Positions 30,406-42,155 of a stretch of 64,000 nt of DNA are shown here, in pieces; position 1 is the first letter of the stretch, and each line of letters begins with the position of its first letter. The notes below the pieces were generated by a model, which was not told the origin of the DNA, searched no databases, and was given only the letters and a program-made list of their open reading frames with translations. The DNA lies in contig NC_090319.1 of assembly GCF_040869045.1 (NCBI RefSeq), positions 346,436,302-346,500,301 on the forward strand. Direction: 5' to 3'. A program made the translations under genes and the position numbers. Source of the DNA: Eurosta solidaginis (taxonomy: Eukaryota; Arthropoda; Insecta; Diptera; Tephritidae).

Positions 30406-30745
30406 AGACATATACAGTATTTTCTTTCACCTTTTAATTGTTTGTCTCCAATTTCCTGCTTGCCTTATGACTCTTTGGGTCATTATATTTTCCTTATCCA
30501 CGGCGCCCACTTCGTGACATAGGTCTCTCTTATTACGCTCAGTTATTTTCCACCCATTCGTATCCCGTTTCGAATTTCGAACTGGTTTTCCAAAGCAAAC
30601 TTAGCGCCTCGGTGCTACTTATGTATGCACATGTGTATTCATGTTGTGTTGCGTCCAGCTGTTGGCAATGAAGTTTGTTCATCTATTCGATATTGTGCTA
30701 TCGCGTTATGAATTTGTGCTATGAAACTGCTGCGCTGCAGTTTTC

Positions 30746-30778
30746 AGTTCGGTTTCGTGCATTAACGTAAAAGGACGT
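30746..30778 (+). promoter_or_regulatory. Inr + DPE core promoter (TATA-less)
   Basis: Initiator TCAGTT with A at 30746 as +1, and GGACGT starting at 30773, which is exactly +28, the position required for the arthropod DPE (RGWYV). No TATA box lies at -30. An exact Inr/DPE spacing is unlikely by chance in any one place, but many positions were open to inspection. Confidence 0.5.
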
Positions 30779-31751
30779 ATAAGTCTCGGTAATCGTTAAT
30801 TTGGATCGCGGTAAAACGCGGCGTTTTTGTGTGTGTTCGATTTAATTGATTAAAACAAGTGCAGTGAAATAAAATTTTAGACAAATGTATAATTAAAGAA
30901 ACAGTTATTAAATGTTAACAATAATAATTAAATTAAAATCTAAAGACAAAAGTATATGGAGTGTTCTGCTCTCATAACGCTTTTGCATTACAGCATCCGC
31001 CAGCAGGTTCACTGTGTTTTTAAGGAGCGGCAGGCAGCTAGAAAAACGTCTCCGCCTCAAGTCAAAGTGGAAGGAAATAAAAAATTTTGCTTTGTCGCTT
31101 CATAGGCGCGAATTGCAAAACATAATTTGAGTGAACGAATGATGAAAGGGGTGAAGTGCATTTTGAAGCGTCTCATTGATATTTACAGTGTCGATTCTAT
31201 GAATGTGTTTGAATAAAGACAATTTAGAAATGTTTTAGTGCTCGCAATTAAATTAATTACTATTTGGGCGTAAATTGTGGAAAGTTAAATTGGTTTGCAA
31301 AAATGTTTGATCTTAGAAATTGTGCTACAAAAAAGAAAATTTTCGTTAAAGCTGCATTTCACGCTTCTGAATTTTGTGTTGACAGAGCAAACAATTTTTG
31401 TATTTGTGTGTGTGTTTAGTGCTCTCCTAAGCCAAATGTCATGCTAGAGGTCAAAAATATTGTGATGTGAAGTGAAGACAAATTTGTGGATAAATAAATA
31501 TTACAAAATTTTGTTTTTATTTGGTATACCTACGCAATGCTTTTGTAAACAAAAATTTACCATGCGCCTTTTGGTATTTTAGTAATGAAGCAGCAAAAAA
31601 AAAATTATATTTCGTGAAATTGTTGTTTTGTTTTAAGGCATGAAACCTTATTGAGGATATTCGCAACATTGGCAGTGAGACTAATTTTGACGTCTACAAA
31701 AACGTGTAATTACGCGAAGCATCTTCTACTTTCAAGTTGCGATCAAAAAAA
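30746..31751 (+). other. Candidate non-coding first exon of an unseen gene
   Basis: From the Inr the sequence is non-repetitive, stop-rich in all frames, and reaches a consensus donor (a|GTAAGT at 31752). No coding exon was found for it downstream in this window, so any gene would have a first intron longer than 32 kb, or the promoter may be non-functional. Confidence 0.3.
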
Positions 31752-31930
31752 GTAAGTGCTTCTATATAAGGATATAAAGAATAAGAATCACGGGTTCAAA
31801 ATACTAGCTTAATATTGTTCTAACAACAAATGCAAACAAATTGAATCAAATTGTTTAGTTTACTTAGATTGGATGCTTAGGTATACCCCGGACTCACGTG
31901 CAAGGTACCGTTACCACCTAATTTCTATCA

Positions 31931-32356
31931 AACAAGTAAGGAAGGCTAAGTTCGGGTGTAACCGAACATTACATACTCAGTTGCGAAATTACAGCTTTCA
32001 AAATATTTAGATTACCTTCTTTTAAAAGTGGACGGTGCCACGCCCCTTGTTAAAAATTTTATTAATTTTCTATTCTGCGTCATAAGGTCAACCCACCGAC
32101 CAAGTTTCATCGCTTTATCCGCCTTTGGTAATGAATTATCGCACTTTTTCGGTTTTTCGAAATTTTCGATATCGAAAAAGTGGGCATGGTTATAGTCCGA
32201 TTTCGTTCATTTTAAACAGCGATCTAAGATGAGTTCCCTGGAACTTACATAACAAATTTCATTAAGATACCTCAAAATCTAGTTTATGCCGTTACGGAGT
32301 ACCATTCGGCGAACAAAATTAATATACTCCGCGAGCTTGCTCAGCTGAGTATAAAA
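31931..32356 (+). mobile_element. Helentron/HINE-like repeat, subfamily A, internally deleted
   Basis: Retains the start (AACAAGTAAGGAAGG plus hairpin) and end (TCAGCTGAGTATAAAA) of the 1.7-kb element. The interior from just after the hairpin to the 'gtggacggtgcc' box, and the microsatellite, are gone, leaving 426 bp. Confidence 0.8.
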
Positions 32357-32559
32357 ATTGTTAGTTGTCAAAATATGCATTTTGACCTCCGGTTTATGAA
32401 TCCAAAAGAAAAAATTAAAAATTTATTTCTGTCAAAAGAAGCAAAAAATCTGTTCAACGGTTGGTTAGGGCTTTATGGTTTTTCAAATATAAATTTCTAC
32501 ATCATTTCAAGTTGGATTTTAGAAAATTTCAACTATATTTTCAAAATAAAAAATAAAAT

Positions 32560-32882
32560 AAATGTAAGGCGCGATAACCTCCGAAGAGATTTTAGGCCGA
32601 GTTTATTTTCCAATTTGCGTTGTGCTTCTTTCTGTTGTTCCAACAAATTCGCAGGACGAGACCGACTTGTTTTATGCCGCCTCCGAAAAGCTTTTCATGT
32701 CAGAAATACACTCGGAGTGCTCGCCAAACACTGCTCAGGCGCGACCCCGCTTAGAAAAAATTTCTTCTAATAGAAGAAAGTTTTTTTCTAAAATTTTGAT
32801 GATGCTTTGCCCCGGGTGTGAACCCAGGATCTTCGGTGCAGTAGCCGGAGCACGCTACCATCACACCACGGCGGCCGCCATT
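32560..32882 (-). mobile_element. tRNA-derived SINE, - strand copy
   Basis: From 'gtaaggcgcgataacctcc' (3' body end) to 'catcacaccacggcggccgc' (5' head). The B-box is 'gtgtgaacccaggatc' on + , i.e. GATCCTGGGTTCACAC. It carries a small internal deletion relative to the copy at 59161. It sits in the minisatellite-like 32.5-33.3 kb stretch. Confidence 0.8.
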
Positions 32883-32884
32883 GT

Positions 32885-33320
32885 ATTCTAGAAAGAGCCA
32901 GTTGGATTTTATAATTGCCGTTTAAATTTTCGAAAGCGTCAATTGGATTTTGGAATTGCCAATTGGATTCTTGAAAGCGTCAGTTAGAATTTTGAATTTT
33001 TAATTGAAATTTTGAAAGCGTCATTTGGATTTCAGAGTTTTCAATTGGAATTTAGAAAACGTAAATTGTATTTCAGAAAATGTAAAAAAATTATATTCAC
33101 ACTGCCTAATTGTCGATTGCCTGCGTTTCGATATTTCAAATTTATTTAAAAAAACTCAAATTGGATTTCAGCAAGAGAAAACTTGATCTTTTCAACGTTT
33201 TATAAAATTCAGTTGATACTTTCTTAAACCCAAGTGACAGTATCTGAAATACAATTGACAATTCTAAAATTCAGTTGGCGCCTTCGAAAATCTAACCGAC
33301 TATTCTCAATTCGAATTAAC
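32885..33320. repeat. Degenerate ~35-40-bp minisatellite ('ttggatttt...gaaagcgtca')
   Basis: Around ten imperfect repeats of 'caattggattttggaattt' alternating with 'gaaagcgtca'. A unit also appears before the SINE (32516), so the SINE inserted into the array. Confidence 0.6.
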
Positions 33321-33399
33321 CCTTTCTAAAATTTATCTGGAGATGGTGTAGTATTAGTAATAAAAATTTAGAAGTGGTCCTATAGGTTTCAACCCCAGA

Positions 33400-33640
33400 T
33401 ATTCAGAATAGTCCATTGGTAAAAAAGTCACTTCATTTGGATGAGCCGTTTCTCAGTGATAAGACCGTACTATTATTATGTTCTTAAAAAATAAAAGTTT
33501 TATTTTCGAACTTACGAAATAAAATTCATGATTTTATTTCTATTTGTGGATCTTTTATAGAAAAAAGTCCGAAAAATAAAAATGATGCAATATTTGTCAC
33601 GAAGATGCTATTGGCTTCATCCCATAAATTTTCATGTATT
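33400..33640. repeat. Decayed relative of the palindromic MITE (4099-4420)
   Basis: 'ttcttaaaaaataaaagt', 'atttgtggatcttttatag' and 'aaaaagtccgaaaaataaaa' match the right arm and right flank of the 4.1-kb palindrome (to 4480). The left arm is mostly lost. Confidence 0.6.
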
Positions 33641-33985
33641 ACAATTTTTTAACCTTAATCATCTCCAAAAAAACTATTAAAACGGGTTCGTATTCGTGGC
33701 AGACAGAAAATTGTTCTGCGTAAATATAATTTTGAACTCCAAACCGGTGTTGTACCCACCCACGGCTCTTTTTTTAAATTGCGGCCGAAGGCAGAAAAAT
33801 GACTTGTACAAAAAAAAAAAAAAAAACTATGAATCGGGACGTCGACTTCGGGCTTTTTGCAAATATCTTTTAACACAAATATTATTTCCGCTTTCGAGTT
33901 CTTAAAAAGGAGGGATCGACAATTTTTAATACAAATTAAATAGTGCACCGTCTTGTTAAACGTTACCAAAAAAACTTGGGATCTT

Positions 33986-34390
33986 TTGTTGTTGTTGTAG
34001 CGATAAGGACAGTCCTCGAAGGCCTTAGGGAGTGTTATCGATGTTGGTGGTTCTGATCCGGCAAGCAACATAAAGGTACTAGCCCGACCGTCTGGGGAAC
34101 GATTTAGTATGACCACATGAAATCGTCTAAGCCATACCGCTCTCCCACCCCCTAGATCCCTGAGAAGCTCGAGGTCGCCAGAGCCTCGGCTGATAAAGAA
34201 ACAGGACTCGCCACGGGTAGGTGAGGTTGACAATTGGGTTGAAGAAGCTATAAATTGCACTGGCAACACCTTGAAATAGTTGCGCTAAACAAACCATTGA
34301 ATCAATATGGTATTTTAGTCACCTCTTGCGACAGGCATACCTGCCGCATGTATTTTCTACGCCCCCTAACCCGCTGGGGGTAAACTTGGT
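33986..34390 (-). mobile_element. CAA-tailed SINE-like repeat, near-complete (-)
   Basis: Begins on + with TTTTGTTGTTGTTGTAGC and ends with 'acccgctggggg'. In element sense this is a ~400-bp unit from 'cccccagcgggt' to (CAA)n. It is the best-preserved copy here with 62152-62520. Confidence 0.8.
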
Positions 34391-35167
34391 ATCTCAAAGG
34401 TTTAAACGAGGCTTAGAATATTTTAGTTTACATAGAACAAGATTATCATCATTTAACGCCCGAAAAAAATAACTAGATTTCCCATATAAATTGCTCCCTT
34501 CGATAATCGGTAATTAAGAACAAATTTTAGATGTGCCGATTTTTTTTTAAATTCCACGCTGTATTAACTTTGCTTTTTTTTCTAATTTACTCGTTTTCTA
34601 TGTATAATAATTTAATGTAAAATAACTTGGAAAATATACATTTTACAAATATAACAAACTTGGTCTTGAAGACAATAAATAAATATGATGAAAAAATACA
34701 ACCTCGAGAGTGTAATCTCCAATTGGAATCACGTAATAAAAGAGAAACGTGAAAATCTGACAGATAATAATCTAGTTCGTAGGGATGGAACATGTGTGAA
34801 TGCGTAGATTATCTATTTAGGTCTTATTGTATGTGTAAACGTGCTTAAAATATACACCGAAAGAAATGAAGCTAGTAAAATCAACAGATCAGGATTGTTG
34901 TTGTTGAATTGATAGTTATTAATAAAATTTATCGCATTAAGGTCAATTCAACGGAGTTTTTTGTCAAGAGTACAAACTTGTATGGTAATTTCAACAGAAG
35001 AAAAACGTTTGATCTCAAGTTAACATTATTCTGTAAAATTTACAGGTTCTCAATCGATATACTATATGTTTCCCCTGTTACAAGAGATATCAACAGTCAC
35101 TGTTATACTTTAACGGCTTATCTGACAGTTCTTTGACATTTTAAAATGTTCGTTTTGAATACAATTT
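34391..35167. other. Anonymous AT-rich sequence; right end is a dispersed repeat
   Basis: Bases ~35090-35160 ('gacagttctttgacatttta') resemble 45560-45600 upstream of the same 'ttttatagtgaa' repeat, so they belong to that dispersed family. Nothing else is recognised. Confidence 0.4.
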
Positions 35168-35703
35168 TTATAATCAGCTGAGCTGAGCTCACAGAGTACA
35201 TTAATTTTGTACAAATAACGGTACCCCTTAGCGGCATAAACTAATCGAGATACATAGATAGACTCTGCTATATATCAAAATGATCTGTGCGAAAAAAGAA
35301 ATTCATTTAGCCATGTCCGTCCGTCCGTCTGTCCGTAAACACGATAACTTGAGTAAATTTTGAGGTATCTTAATTAAATTTAGTACGTAAGTTCCTGGGC
35401 ACTCATCTCAGATCGCTATTCAAAATGAACGGAATCGGACTATAACCACGCCCACTTTTTCAATATCGAAAATTTCGAAAAACCGAAAAAGTGCGATAAT
35501 TCATTACCAAAGACGGATAAAGTGATGAAACTTGGTAGGTGAGTTGAACTTATGACGCAGAATAGAAAATTTGTAAAATTTTGTACGATGGGCGTGGCAC
35601 CGCCTATTTTTAAAAGAAGGTAATTTAAAAGTTTCGCATGCTGTAATTTGGCAGCTGAGTATGTAATGTTCGGTTACACCCGAACTTAGCCTTTCTTACT
35701 TTT
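35168..35703 (-). mobile_element. Helentron/HINE-like repeat, subfamily A, - strand, truncated
   Basis: Starts on + with 'ataatcagctgagctgagct' (element 3' end), carries the (CCGT)n block at 35318-35332, and closes with the hairpin 'gttcggttacacccgaac' and 'cctttcttact'. It sits inside a repeat whose empty version is at 45590-45640: flanks 'aatacaattt' and 'ttcctcttaatattatag' join at a T-run without duplication. Confidence 0.8.
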
Positions 35704-36072
35704 TCCTCTTAATATTATAGTGAAAAGTGAAAAATAATTTAAAAAGTCCTTTTCCTGGAGGATAAAACGATCGAGCACGTTCTGTACTCATTCCCTGCGC
35801 TTGCCAGGCTAAAACTCCAGCTATTAGGAGTGAAACAGCTGGCAGATCTAGAAGCAGCAAGTGGCTTAAGTCCTAGGAAGCTTCTAATATTTGCCAAGAG
35901 GACGGAGTTATTTTATAACAAAGGTCCTGGTTTTTGATAGGGTTTTCAGTTTGGTCGTTAAAATAAACTTCTGGTAACACTACGGACTAATTCAGTCTAT
36001 GTGAGGTCCTCATGGACCGGCCAGTTCAACCGAACCTAACCTTCGTTAAAATATAAGGATAATTATTTCATC
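35704..36072 (+). repeat. Dispersed repeat with inserted I-like LINE end
   Basis: Outer parts (35704-35757, 36046-36072) match 45610-45710 and 63775-63870. Between them, 35758-36045 encodes EKTIEHVLYSFPALARLKLQ, LLGVKQLADLEAASGLSPRK and LLIFAKRTELFY on +, the C-terminal end of an I/R1-like LINE, followed by 'gaacctaacct' as a 3' end. A 5'-truncated LINE end inserted in another repeat. Confidence 0.65.
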
Positions 36073-36330
36073 GAGCGGCCGCCGTGATGCGGTGTTAGCC
36101 TGCTCCACCTATCACACCGAAGATCGTGGTTTCATCTCCCGGTCAAAGCAATAACGAATATTAAGAAAAGTTTTTCTAAGCGGCGTCGAATCTCGGCAGT
36201 AATTTGGCAAACACTCCGAGTGTATTTCTGCCATGAAAAGTTTCTCAGTGGAAATTCATCTGCCTTGCAGATGCCGTTCGGAGTCGGCATAAAATATGTA
36301 GGTCCCGTCTCGCCAATTTGTAGCATCATA
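36073..36330 (+). mobile_element. tRNA-derived SINE, + strand, decayed
   Basis: 'gcggccgccgtgatgcggtg' head, degraded B-box ('ggtttcatctcccgg'), body 'ctccgagtgtatttctgcc' and 'gatgccgttcggagtcggc', ending near 'ccaatttgtag'. The 3' tail is lost. Confidence 0.75.
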
Positions 36331-39033
36331 GTCAACTTTCAATAAAATGTATCAAATATTTTTTGGAAAAAAATGAAACCTGGCGACATCATGACGGACA
36401 AGGCGACCGCTGTCTTAAATTACCCGCACTCCTGTGTTGATCGGACTGTTGAAAAATATATCCCACTTAAACCACGCTTTTTTTCTGTTGTTCAACTTTT
36501 CCCCAATTACCTTCTGCCCATATATTCATTCTGTCATAAAATACATACATTTTTTGAAACACTCATTCAATTAGCTACTCAGGAAACATACGTACAAAAA
36601 GGGTTTAAAGTTCTATCATCTATATGCTTTTTAGCTTTTGAGCCACTGTGGGGCGTCTATTAGTTATATGTGAAAAATTATCACTCCATATCCATCCACA
36701 ATTGTTTAATAAAGGAACATTTCACTGTGGACTTTACGTTGACAAGAATGTTGATAAAAGAAGTTACCATTAAACCTCTAGTTCCAGGCTGTCACCCATT
36801 TATTTTGCAACTTTTCTTTCCTTGTCTGGTCTGCAAAAAAGGTAGACCCTGCAATAGGTTTAATTTTCGTTCACGAAGCTTGTTAAATTAGAACACTATG
36901 AACACATTCAGTCCACGTGAGGTCCTTATTAATCGACCAGTTCATACCTAAATTAGGAATGCTTAGAGAAAAATTAAACTAAACCCACAGTAACACAGTT
37001 AATATGGCTCTAAAAAATGTATTTTCAGAGGAAAATTATTTGTGATTTTAACGAAACATGCCCTGAATAACCAAACCTGTTGATACGCCGAGTCAATTGA
37101 AACACAATTGTAGAAGGTCCTTTCAAATTATTTGCGGTATAATCCATAAAGTACTGAGTTTTTAAAAAATAATATTTTTTGTATTATTTCTCGATTATTC
37201 TGTAAGTTAAAATTTATTAAAAAATTTCTTAAATGTGAATGGTTAACGCCGTAAATCACTTATCGCTGCCGAATTGTCTAATGGACACGCTTAAACTTTT
37301 TTCAAAATTTTAATAGTTGAGAACGCAAAGAGGGTGCCACTATAGCGTATTTACAGGAATCCAATAGCTTCCAATCAAAGATGGTTGCGACTATGCAGAT
37401 CGACGACTGAGTGGAATATCACCTTATCTTAGCTGCCTTTTCGAAAACGCACTAGTTATATGAGATTATTTTGGAGTAACACCCTATTCAGGGCCCATAT
37501 CGTGTTTTACGATCCGTGATCAAAATCTTCTTTTTAAATCACTATAGCTCTGAAATGGTGAACCCTTTGAATGACATATATTCGCTAGTGACCATACGTA
37601 CTCATTTAATTACAATTTTTATAAATAGTTTAACAGATACATATTTATCATTCGAGTGAAGTTAATTTTTAATCTGTCATCGTATAGTATGATACGGGCC
37701 CAAAATTGCTTTCATACACGTCATATCTTAGGATTTCGTTGAACAACGCCCTATATCAAAATTTTTTTTTCATAAAGACCCCAGTTAATGCCAAAATTTA
37801 ATAAATTTAAGCTCAAAAAGGGCGTTTTTGAAACAAATTCTTAAAAAGGTGTTATTTAAACATTTTCTGAGATCTGGCGTTTTCGAAACGACAGCCGCGA
37901 TAGGATCGTATTTCACTCAGCAAACGGTATAACAAATCTTGTCTTTTAGATGGAGCAAGGATCTGAGCCATTCCAGGAGACTGGTGAAAGAAACGTTTAA
38001 GCTGCAAAGGTCGCAAGAATTGAAGTAATAGTGCAAGGACGAGTATAGTGATCCGTTGAGGATATGCTAGCGTGAAATTCACAGTGCAAGTAGAGTCTCA
38101 TGGACCAATTTCAGCGCGTAAATTGAGCGCTCTAGACAAAACACGTAGTAAGGTCTTAGCAGGTGAGATATTTGCGAGAAACTTGTGACCTTTGCCCTTG
38201 ATTACTGAAAAACTGGCCCATGACTCAAAGTAGCGGGTATCGGTAATCTACAGAAATATGGAAATACCAATTCAAAGTTTAGATTCAAGCAGTTACAACA
38301 AAAACAATTTGACTTAACAAGCTTAAATTAGGCCAGTTAAAATGAATATTTTATCTGCTTAGTTTTAGCATCATGGCTTAAACGAATAAATAGGAAATTA
38401 AATAGGAATTTTTAAGATAATTTGTTTCCATAAGGGCATAACTTTTAAATACTTAGTTATTCTACATACCAGACCCTTGATTGCTGTGAGTAGGTGAATT
38501 TGAAGTCTATGCTGATTAGTTTATATAAGCAGTTGTTAAAGGCCTTTGATCGCCCACGTAGCGCTCATTTGTGAGAAGCCCACTTTGCTTCAATTTTCTT
38601 TTTATTTTATTTTTTGTATTCAACATCCTTAAAGTTTGTAACTTTTTCCTTTACCTTTTCCCACCTTAACTTTATGTTCTTTTACAAATGCCAGTTTTGC
38701 AATTTTGTTTCATACTCCTTGTACGCCTTGCCGCAGGCGCACGTAAATATTTGCGTTTTTGTAATTTTTCACAATTTTCTGCGTTCGCTTTGCTCCCCCT
38801 GCGTTTTCGTTTTAAGTCCTTTTTGCACTTGGAATCCTCTTTCGGTTTGAAATTTTTATATATATTTTATTGTAATTCTTGCTATGCAGGATATTTAAGG
38901 ATATATTTAAGCTGCTTTATTGATTGCACTCGGGTGTTTGGGTAAATCTGTTTTTCAGCCTTTTTTCAGAAGTTCCTGTGTTTGTTTATATATATTGAAT
39001 TTCTTTGTGTGTAGCTCAATGTGTTCTTATGGT
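36331..39033. other. Anonymous intergenic sequence
   Basis: Several short open frames (36373-36891, 37852-38082, 38614-38945) have no family motifs. AT-rich, with one long hydrophobic-frame stretch at 38600-38950 that reads like low-complexity T/C-rich DNA. No repeat or RNA gene recognised. Confidence 0.4.
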
Positions 39034-40480
39034 ATTTTTATACCTTTCATGAAAATGAAATGGTATAATAATTTCGTCACGGAACCCAAAATTGTAAGTC
39101 CTTAAAGGAAAATAGATAGACTCACCATTAAGTATACCGAAATAATCAGGTTGAAGAGCTGAGTTAATTTAGCCATGTCCGTCTGTCCGTCTGTCTGTTT
39201 GTATGCAAACTAGTCCCTCAACTTTTGAGATACCTTGATAAAATTTGGTGAGCGGGTGTATTTGGGTGTCCGATTAGACATTTGTCGGAACCGGCCGGAT
39301 CGGACCACTATAGCATATATCCTCCATACAACCGATTTTTCAGAAAAAGAGGATTTTTGTAATATCTTACTCAATTTAACAGATTGAAGCTTCAAACTTC
39401 ACCATATACTTTCGTGTATTGCACATATTGTTGCCTGAAAAAATTGATTAGATCGGTTGTATAAATAGTCTATATCCCCCACAACCGATTGTTCAGATAA
39501 GAAACTTTTCGTAATTACTGCCCTATTTTAAGAGCTAGAGGCTTCAAATTTCAACGAGTGCTTACATATATAGCATATATTGTTGTCTGAGAAAATCATA
39601 AAGATCGGTGGTATATATAGTATATATATGGTGGTATATATAGTATATATATAGTATATATATATATATATTCGCAATTTTAGCCCCATTTTAACAGCTA
39701 GAAGCTTCAAATTTCACCGAATTCTTACGTATATGGCATATCTTGTTGTCTGAAAAAATCATAGAGATCGGTTGTATATATAGTATATATCTCATACAAC
39801 CGATTGTTCAGATAAGAAACTTTTCGCAATTTCTACCCCATTTTAACAGCTATAAGTTTCAAGTTTCACCGATTGCTTACGTATATAGTATATATTGTTG
39901 TGTCAAAAAAGCATAGAGATCGGTGATATATATAATATATATATGATGGTATATATAGTATATATATATAGTATATATATATAGTATATATATATAGTAT
40001 ATATATATAGTATATATATATAGTATATATATATTTTTTTTTCACCAAATGCTTACGTGTATAGCATATATTGATGTCTGAAAAAATCATTGAGATCGGT
40101 GGTATATATATTATATACTTCATATAAACTGTCATTTTTGCCCCTTTTTTACGGATAGAAGCTTCAAAATTCATCAAATTTCATCAAATAATAACGTTTA
40201 CGTCATATATTTTTGAAATACGTGATTCGTAGTCATAGTTTTTACACGCAGACCACAAAAAACCTGAAACTTTGCATCCTCACACAAAGTACCTACCTAT
40301 TTTTTATTTTATATTTATCTTAAAAATCGTTTAGGTATCTAGATCTGTTCATTATATATTTCTTATCTTATACATCCGATTATTCGGAGATTAAGAACGG
40401 CATAAGATTATTGTTCAGCCCCATTCATGAAAGGTATGAAGTCTTCGGCACAGCCGAAGACAGTCCCGTCCTTACTTGTT
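39034..40480. mobile_element. AT-rich element with internal tandem units and inverted ends
   Basis: Left end 'ttttatacctttcatgaa' and right end 'ttcatgaaaggtatgaag' are inverse, then a hairpin 'gtcttcggca...gccgaagac' and 'cttacttgtt' close the right side. The interior has at least four ~160-bp units ('acaaccgattgttcagat', 'gcttcaaatttcaccga', 'tgttgtctgaaaaaatcat') with (TA)n-rich spacers at 39600-39672 and 39920-40034. Its right end (hairpin + AACAAGTAAGGA in reverse) is built like the Helentron-like family's start. No coding sequence. Confidence 0.6.
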
Positions 40481-41200
40481 TTGTTTGTGTTTATGTTTCT
40501 TTTTTCTCCTGCAATGCTATGTCTTGCTTATTTTGCTACTTTTGTTGCTTTTTTTCCTTCAACACACAGTTCACAGTTGTCTCAGTCTCATAGTCAGTCC
40601 ATAGGTGTCCTGTACGCATACAATTTTTTTGTTTGCCTCGTTTGCTAAGTCTACTTTTCGGCGTGTCTGCCATGTGCCAGCATGTTTTTTCTGCTTGCCT
40701 GTTTGCAATGTATGAATTTGTATTTGCTTTTGGTTTGCCTTTGCCCTTTTCGCCTGTTGTTACAATCATCAGTTATTTCAGTCCTATTTTGTTTTTATTG
40801 AGGGTTGAAATAAAAATCATCTTCTTCAATGCAATTTTGTTTTGTTGTTGATGTAAATATATATATAATAAGTTTGTATGTACATATGTATCTTTGAGAT
40901 TACGTTAAATGAATGAAAGAATGAATGGGCAAGTGATAGTTTGAATGAAAGGATGTGTATTTGATTGTATGTACAAAACCAAAAATGGTAAACGGATTTA
41001 CTGACAATTGTCGGCCGTAGAATACAAATCACTTGGATTTTACTAATTGCAATTTTGGAGTTTTTGTTTACAAATGTACATTGTTTGTGTTTCATTTGTG
41101 TTTAGGTTTTTTTTTTAAGTGAAAATAATATTGAAGAGTTTAGTTAAAGGTTTTGGACAGTTGAAGCAATTAACTTTTTTCGTACCTTCTTTGCCATTAA
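40481..41200. other. Anonymous AT-rich intergenic sequence
   Basis: Short hydrophobic open frames only; 'atacatatgtatct' type microsatellite at 40870-40895. Nothing to annotate. Confidence 0.4.
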
Positions 41201-42150
41201 GGCCCGGGCTCTCAGTGGATGGTTAAGCTAAGCTTAAACTGAGTTTGCTTAAACTCTAGTAAAATTTAAACTCCAGTTAAACTACTGAGCAGTTTTTCAG
41301 TCACAATTTAAGGCCGCTTTTTGGGTAGGCGTTTTTGGAACGCAACATTGGTTTTTTATTATCTAGATAATTTGTAGAGACGTCAACACCTGGATTTTGT
41401 TTACCCAAAAACATGGAAAAATATTTCTCCAGCCTTAGAGAAATATATATCTAGTTCAGGAGCTGATATATAACATGATGCTGCAATTATTCTTAAGCTA
41501 GCTAGTAATCAAGTTGATATTTTTGAAATGTATAGTTATCGAGTTGATCTCCAACGTCATTCTCAAAGTATTCTACAACATAAGAGAGGTTTTGAGAAAC
41601 ACTTAGTTCTATCCAACACATTTCTCCAGTTGATATCTTACATTGGATATCGAGTTGAAAAAAATCTCAAAGGTGATACCACCAAAACCAGCAGCTGTTT
41701 ATTGTGAGAAGTAGATACGTGGTTGATAGCAGTAATGGAGCGTAATTAATCAAGAATAAACTATATATATTTTATTTTATTTTCGTGAAAATACTGTAGT
41801 ATGGAGTCTTACATTTGCGTCCTGTTAGAGAACCAAATATGGAAATTAAATGAGTTTCAACTTAAGTAATAGCATTTCTTGCTTTATAAAAAAATCCCTA
41901 TTTTGCTGCGTATGCTATGATTATGGAGTTGAGCCACTGTTTCGAAACAACTCTTGAGATTTTAGAAGTATACTAGTTATCAAAATGAACTCTAATGCTG
42001 CTCAAGCCCAAATGCTTGCTGGCAATATTCGACACCATTGCGAACGAACGTGAATAACTGATAGATTAGCTTACGCTCGGCTTAGACTTAAGTTAAAGTA
42101 GACTAAAAACTGCAGAATAAATGTAAGCGTAGTTTAACTGACAAACTCAG
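41201..42150. repeat. Left inverted arm of the foldback element
   Basis: Pairs with 48090-49604. It is interrupted at its inner edge by the Transib end at ~42156, which cut the arm after 'cgtagtttaactga'. Confidence 0.7.
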
Positions 42151-42155
42151 TTGAA

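Noticed and set aside
39600..40034. CRISPR-like or regulatory tandem array
   Set aside because: Spacers are (TA)n microsatellite and units are parts of a transposable element in a eukaryotic genome.
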